A DNA stretch of 64,000 nucleotides from Halomarina ordinaria. Lineage in GTDB: Archaea > Halobacteriota > Halobacteria > Halobacteriales > Haloarculaceae. Shown here piece by piece: positions 62,431 through 64,000 of this stretch. Position 1 is the first letter of the stretch; each line of letters starts with the position of its first letter. The notes beneath the pieces were generated by a model. That model saw only the letters and a list, made by a program, of their open reading frames with translations, made no database searches and had not been told where the DNA came from. The stretch lies in contig NZ_JARRAH010000005.1 in NCBI RefSeq assembly GCF_030553305.1, forward strand, positions 1 through 64,000, read 5' to 3'. Made by a program: the position numbers and the translations under genes.

Positions 62431-62790
62431 TTACTTCGGGGTGAAGAGAAGGTGGGGATCGACTTGATCCCGGTGTAAGTAGCTGTGGGCGGCCACACAA
62501 CAGGTGGGGCCTCTGACACTCCCAGTGTGGTTTCCCACACCATTCGCCGTAATCGAGATAGTGAATGTCTTCGTACGAAAGCAACTCATTCGATTATACT
62601 CGAGTCGCCGCGCCCGGTCGACCCATATCGGTTCTTCGACCGTGGGTTCACCGATTTTGGGGACGTGAATCTCTATCTCAGTGGTTTGGCGGTCACCCTC
62701 CTGGTCAGCGTCGATGACTAGGTGGATGTAGTTGAAGACGTCGCCGTTCTCGTGGGCCACCAGCGTCGCATTGTACACTGTGAGGGTCAC
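62431..62790 (-). CDS. Possible halo-specific small protein
   Basis: The frame from the GTG at 62790 gives 119 residues beginning MTLTVYNATLVAHENGDVFN and continuing YIHLVIDADQEGD and TEIEIHVPKIGEP, with codon use like real haloarchaeal genes up to about residue 75. The last 40 residues look less natural. It might be a gene with a changed 3' end. An in-frame upstream extension is Arg-rich and unlikely. Moderate support only. Confidence 0.4.
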   Translation of the reverse strand: MTLTVYNATLVAHENGDVFNYIHLVIDADQEGDRQTTEIEIHVPKIGEPTVEEPIWVDRARRLEYNRMSCFRTKTFTISITANGVGNHTGSVRGPTCCVAAHSYLHRDQVDPHLLFTPK

Positions 62791-62825
62791 AATCGTACGA
62801 ATACACCTGGAATGGGGTGGGATAA

Positions 62826-63104
62826 ATGGAAGTCGCTCGGGTCGTTCGCGATCCGAGCGAGGAGACGATCGAGAAGGGCGAGGTCCTCGTTGCACCGTCG
62901 TCCGACCCGGGCTGGACGCCCCTGTTTCTGAACGCCGCCGGTCTCGTCTCCGAAGTCGGCGGCCGGATACGTCACGGCGCACTTGTCGCCCGTGAATACG
63001 GCCTGCCGGCCGTCGTCTCGGTACCGGATGCCACTCGACGGATCACGACCGGTCAACGCGTCCGCGTCGACGGGAGTACTGGACGCGTCGAGCTCATCGA
63101 ATGA
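62826..63104 (+). CDS. Free-standing PEP-utilising mobile (phosphohistidine) domain
   Basis: This 92-residue protein matches the mobile phosphohistidine domain of PEP synthase and rifampicin phosphotransferase: GEVLVAPSSDPGWTPLFLNA, GLVSEVGGRIRHGALVARE (catalytic His in RHGA) and YGLPAVVSVPDATRRITTGQ. The ATP-grasp and PEP-binding parts are absent on both sides. It is either a domain fragment left after a deletion or a true stand-alone phosphocarrier. Confidence 0.7.
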   Translation: MEVARVVRDPSEETIEKGEVLVAPSSDPGWTPLFLNAAGLVSEVGGRIRHGALVAREYGLPAVVSVPDATRRITTGQRVRVDGSTGRVELIE

Positions 63105-63216
63105 CTCGCACACGACGGGCCGTGGACAGCAACGGTCGTCAAGAGCGGCGATTCCTAATTTCAGAGGCGATGGAGCCTTCGTCGATTAAACCAACCAAGT
63201 AGGACGGGGACAGAGA

Positions 63217-63494
63217 GACACCACCGTTTCCTGAGCCCTCCCACGAGAGACCGGCTACTCGACGAAATCCACGCTTCCCCTCTAGATATTGACTGCTACT
63301 GTCATCCCAACGAGTGGTTTGCAGATGTGGTTATACCGATGTTATCTTAAAGATTTGCATACGTTATTCTTCGTTCGCATCTGCAACGACGGGTGAAGGT
63401 GTGGACGAGAGCTCAGGAAATGGTGGTGTCTGACTGTCCGCTCGAATCTGCGTTCTAGTATAAAATTGCAACGGGCTCGGGAAACAGCGGACAC
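63217..63494. other. Candidate replication origin with three ORB-like repeats upstream of orc1/cdc6
   Basis: One repeat on the minus strand (63217-63238, GGCTCAGGAAACGGTGGTGTC) and two on the plus strand (63411-63430, GCTCAGGAAATGGTGGTGTC; 63474-63494, GGCTCGGGAAACAGCGGACAC) share a GCTCxGGAAA core. The inverted pair flanks an AT-rich segment (63280-63380). Inverted origin-recognition boxes beside an orc1/cdc6 gene are the standard haloarchaeal origin layout. Confidence 0.75.
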
Positions 63495-63550
63495 TCCGGA
63501 CGCTGAGGAACTACCGGTCTTTATCACCTACCGGTTCGTGAGCGTCTGTC

Positions 63551-64000
63551 ATGGCGATGTTCACGCCGGATGAGAACATTTTCGCGGATGAGTACCCGTT
63601 GCGTGAAAACTATCAGCCACAGCAGATTCAAGAACGTGACCAAGAGCTCGAGAAATTTCAGAACGCCTTACAGCCGGTGATCAACGGAGCGCCGCCGAAG
63701 AACATCTTTCTGTACGGTAAGACTGGCGTCGGGAAGACCGTGGCCACGAACTATCTGCTCAATCACTTGCAGCAGGACGCTCAATCGTATGATATCGATC
63801 TGAACGTGATCAAGCAGCCATGCAACAACATCTCCAGTAGTTACCAGGTCGCAGTCAACCTACTCAATCAGCTTCGTGGCCCGACCGAATCTGTGTCCAC
63901 GACCGGGTATCCGCAGCAGGACGTGTTCAACATGCTGTACCGTGAGCTCGACGAACTTGGCGGAACTGTTCTCATTGTACTCGACGAAATCGATAACATC
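63551..64000 (+). CDS. Orc1/Cdc6 replication initiator, N-terminal part (3' end outside window)
   Basis: The open frame has 150 residues to the window edge. The start [20 protein letters not shown] is typical of haloarchaeal Orc1, followed by Walker [10 protein letters not shown] and Walker [12 protein letters not shown] at the very end. ATG at 63551 or 63557. It is adjacent to origin-type repeats upstream, so it probably acts on its own origin. The sensor, lid and winged-helix parts are not visible. Confidence 0.9.
   Translation, partial: MAMFTPDENIFADEYPLRENYQPQQIQERDQELEKFQNALQPVINGAPPKNIFLYGKTGVGKTVATNYLLNHLQQDAQSYDIDLNVIKQPCNNISSSYQVAVNLLNQLRGPTESVSTTGYPQQDVFNMLYRELDELGGTVLIVLDEIDNI

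Overview
The window looks like part of a haloarchaeal (class Halobacteria) genome, most likely a secondary replicon or a plasmid-derived region. The reasons are strongly acidic proteins in GC-rich genes, many starts with little or no leader, Tat signals, and archaeal families throughout: a TFB, two Orc1/Cdc6 proteins, AsnC/Lrp regulators fused to TRASH metal-binding domains, a Bat-type HTH regulator and DUF7344-like regulators. Several low-GC islands, IS ends and gene remnants sit between conserved blocks. No rRNA or tRNA gene and no CRISPR array was seen.

Layout. 1-5.5 kb: a catabolic cluster (end of an acyl-CoA dehydrogenase, zinc alcohol dehydrogenase, enoyl-CoA hydratase, E1 alpha and E1 beta of a 2-oxoacid dehydrogenase, an NTF2-like protein) facing an IclR regulator. 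5.9-6.7 kb: a decayed IS6-type element. 6.7-8.5 kb: a ParA-type partition module with palindromic CGTATACG repeats. 9.5-17.3 kb: a module built around a 2213-residue protein with an N-terminal sacsin/HSP90-like ATPase and a C-terminal DUF3883/NOV-like domain, bounded by a 30-bp inverted repeat (29 of 30 identical). 17.7-18.8 kb: a tyrosine integrase. 19.4-19.6 kb: a 30-bp inverted repeat around an AT-rich core, a candidate origin. 20-23.7 kb: two PD-(D/E)XK nuclease-like genes, one paired with an unknown gene. 24.5-25.5 kb: a DNA methyltransferase enclosed by perfect 17-bp IS-type inverted repeats. 25.6-34 kb: mostly unrecognised accessory genes, two overlapping tiny zinc-ribbon genes, and a second region closed by the same type of IS end.

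34.3-37.2 kb: an overlapping operon of a Cas4-like nuclease, a TFB-type factor and a serine recombinase. 37-39.7 kb: a hydrolase, a short-chain dehydrogenase and an NTF2-like protein. 39.9-41.3 kb: a serine recombinase divided between two overlapping reading frames. 41.8 kb: an Orc1/Cdc6 protein. 42.9-55.6 kb: a copper-handling island (two AsnC-TRASH regulators, a DUF4396 membrane protein, a Cys-rich copper-storage protein, a permease with two TRASH/YHS modules, a multicopper oxidase, a DUF302 protein, a His-rich protein and a CopB-type P1B ATPase). 56.9-60 kb: a RecA-fold protein without Walker A, a small protein and a degenerate family B DNA polymerase. 60-63 kb: small regulators and fragments. 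63.2-64 kb: three origin-type repeats and a second orc1/cdc6 gene that runs off the window.

Overall this reads as a mosaic of replicon parts (one ParA locus, two orc genes, two origin-like regions), mobile units (a tyrosine integrase, two serine recombinase loci, several IS ends) and cargo (metal resistance, carbon metabolism, likely defence). The best candidates for undescribed systems are the ATPase/NOV module at 9.5-17.3 kb, the nuclease-TFB-recombinase operon at 34.3-37.2 kb, and the polymerase/RecA-fold cassette at 56.9-60 kb.
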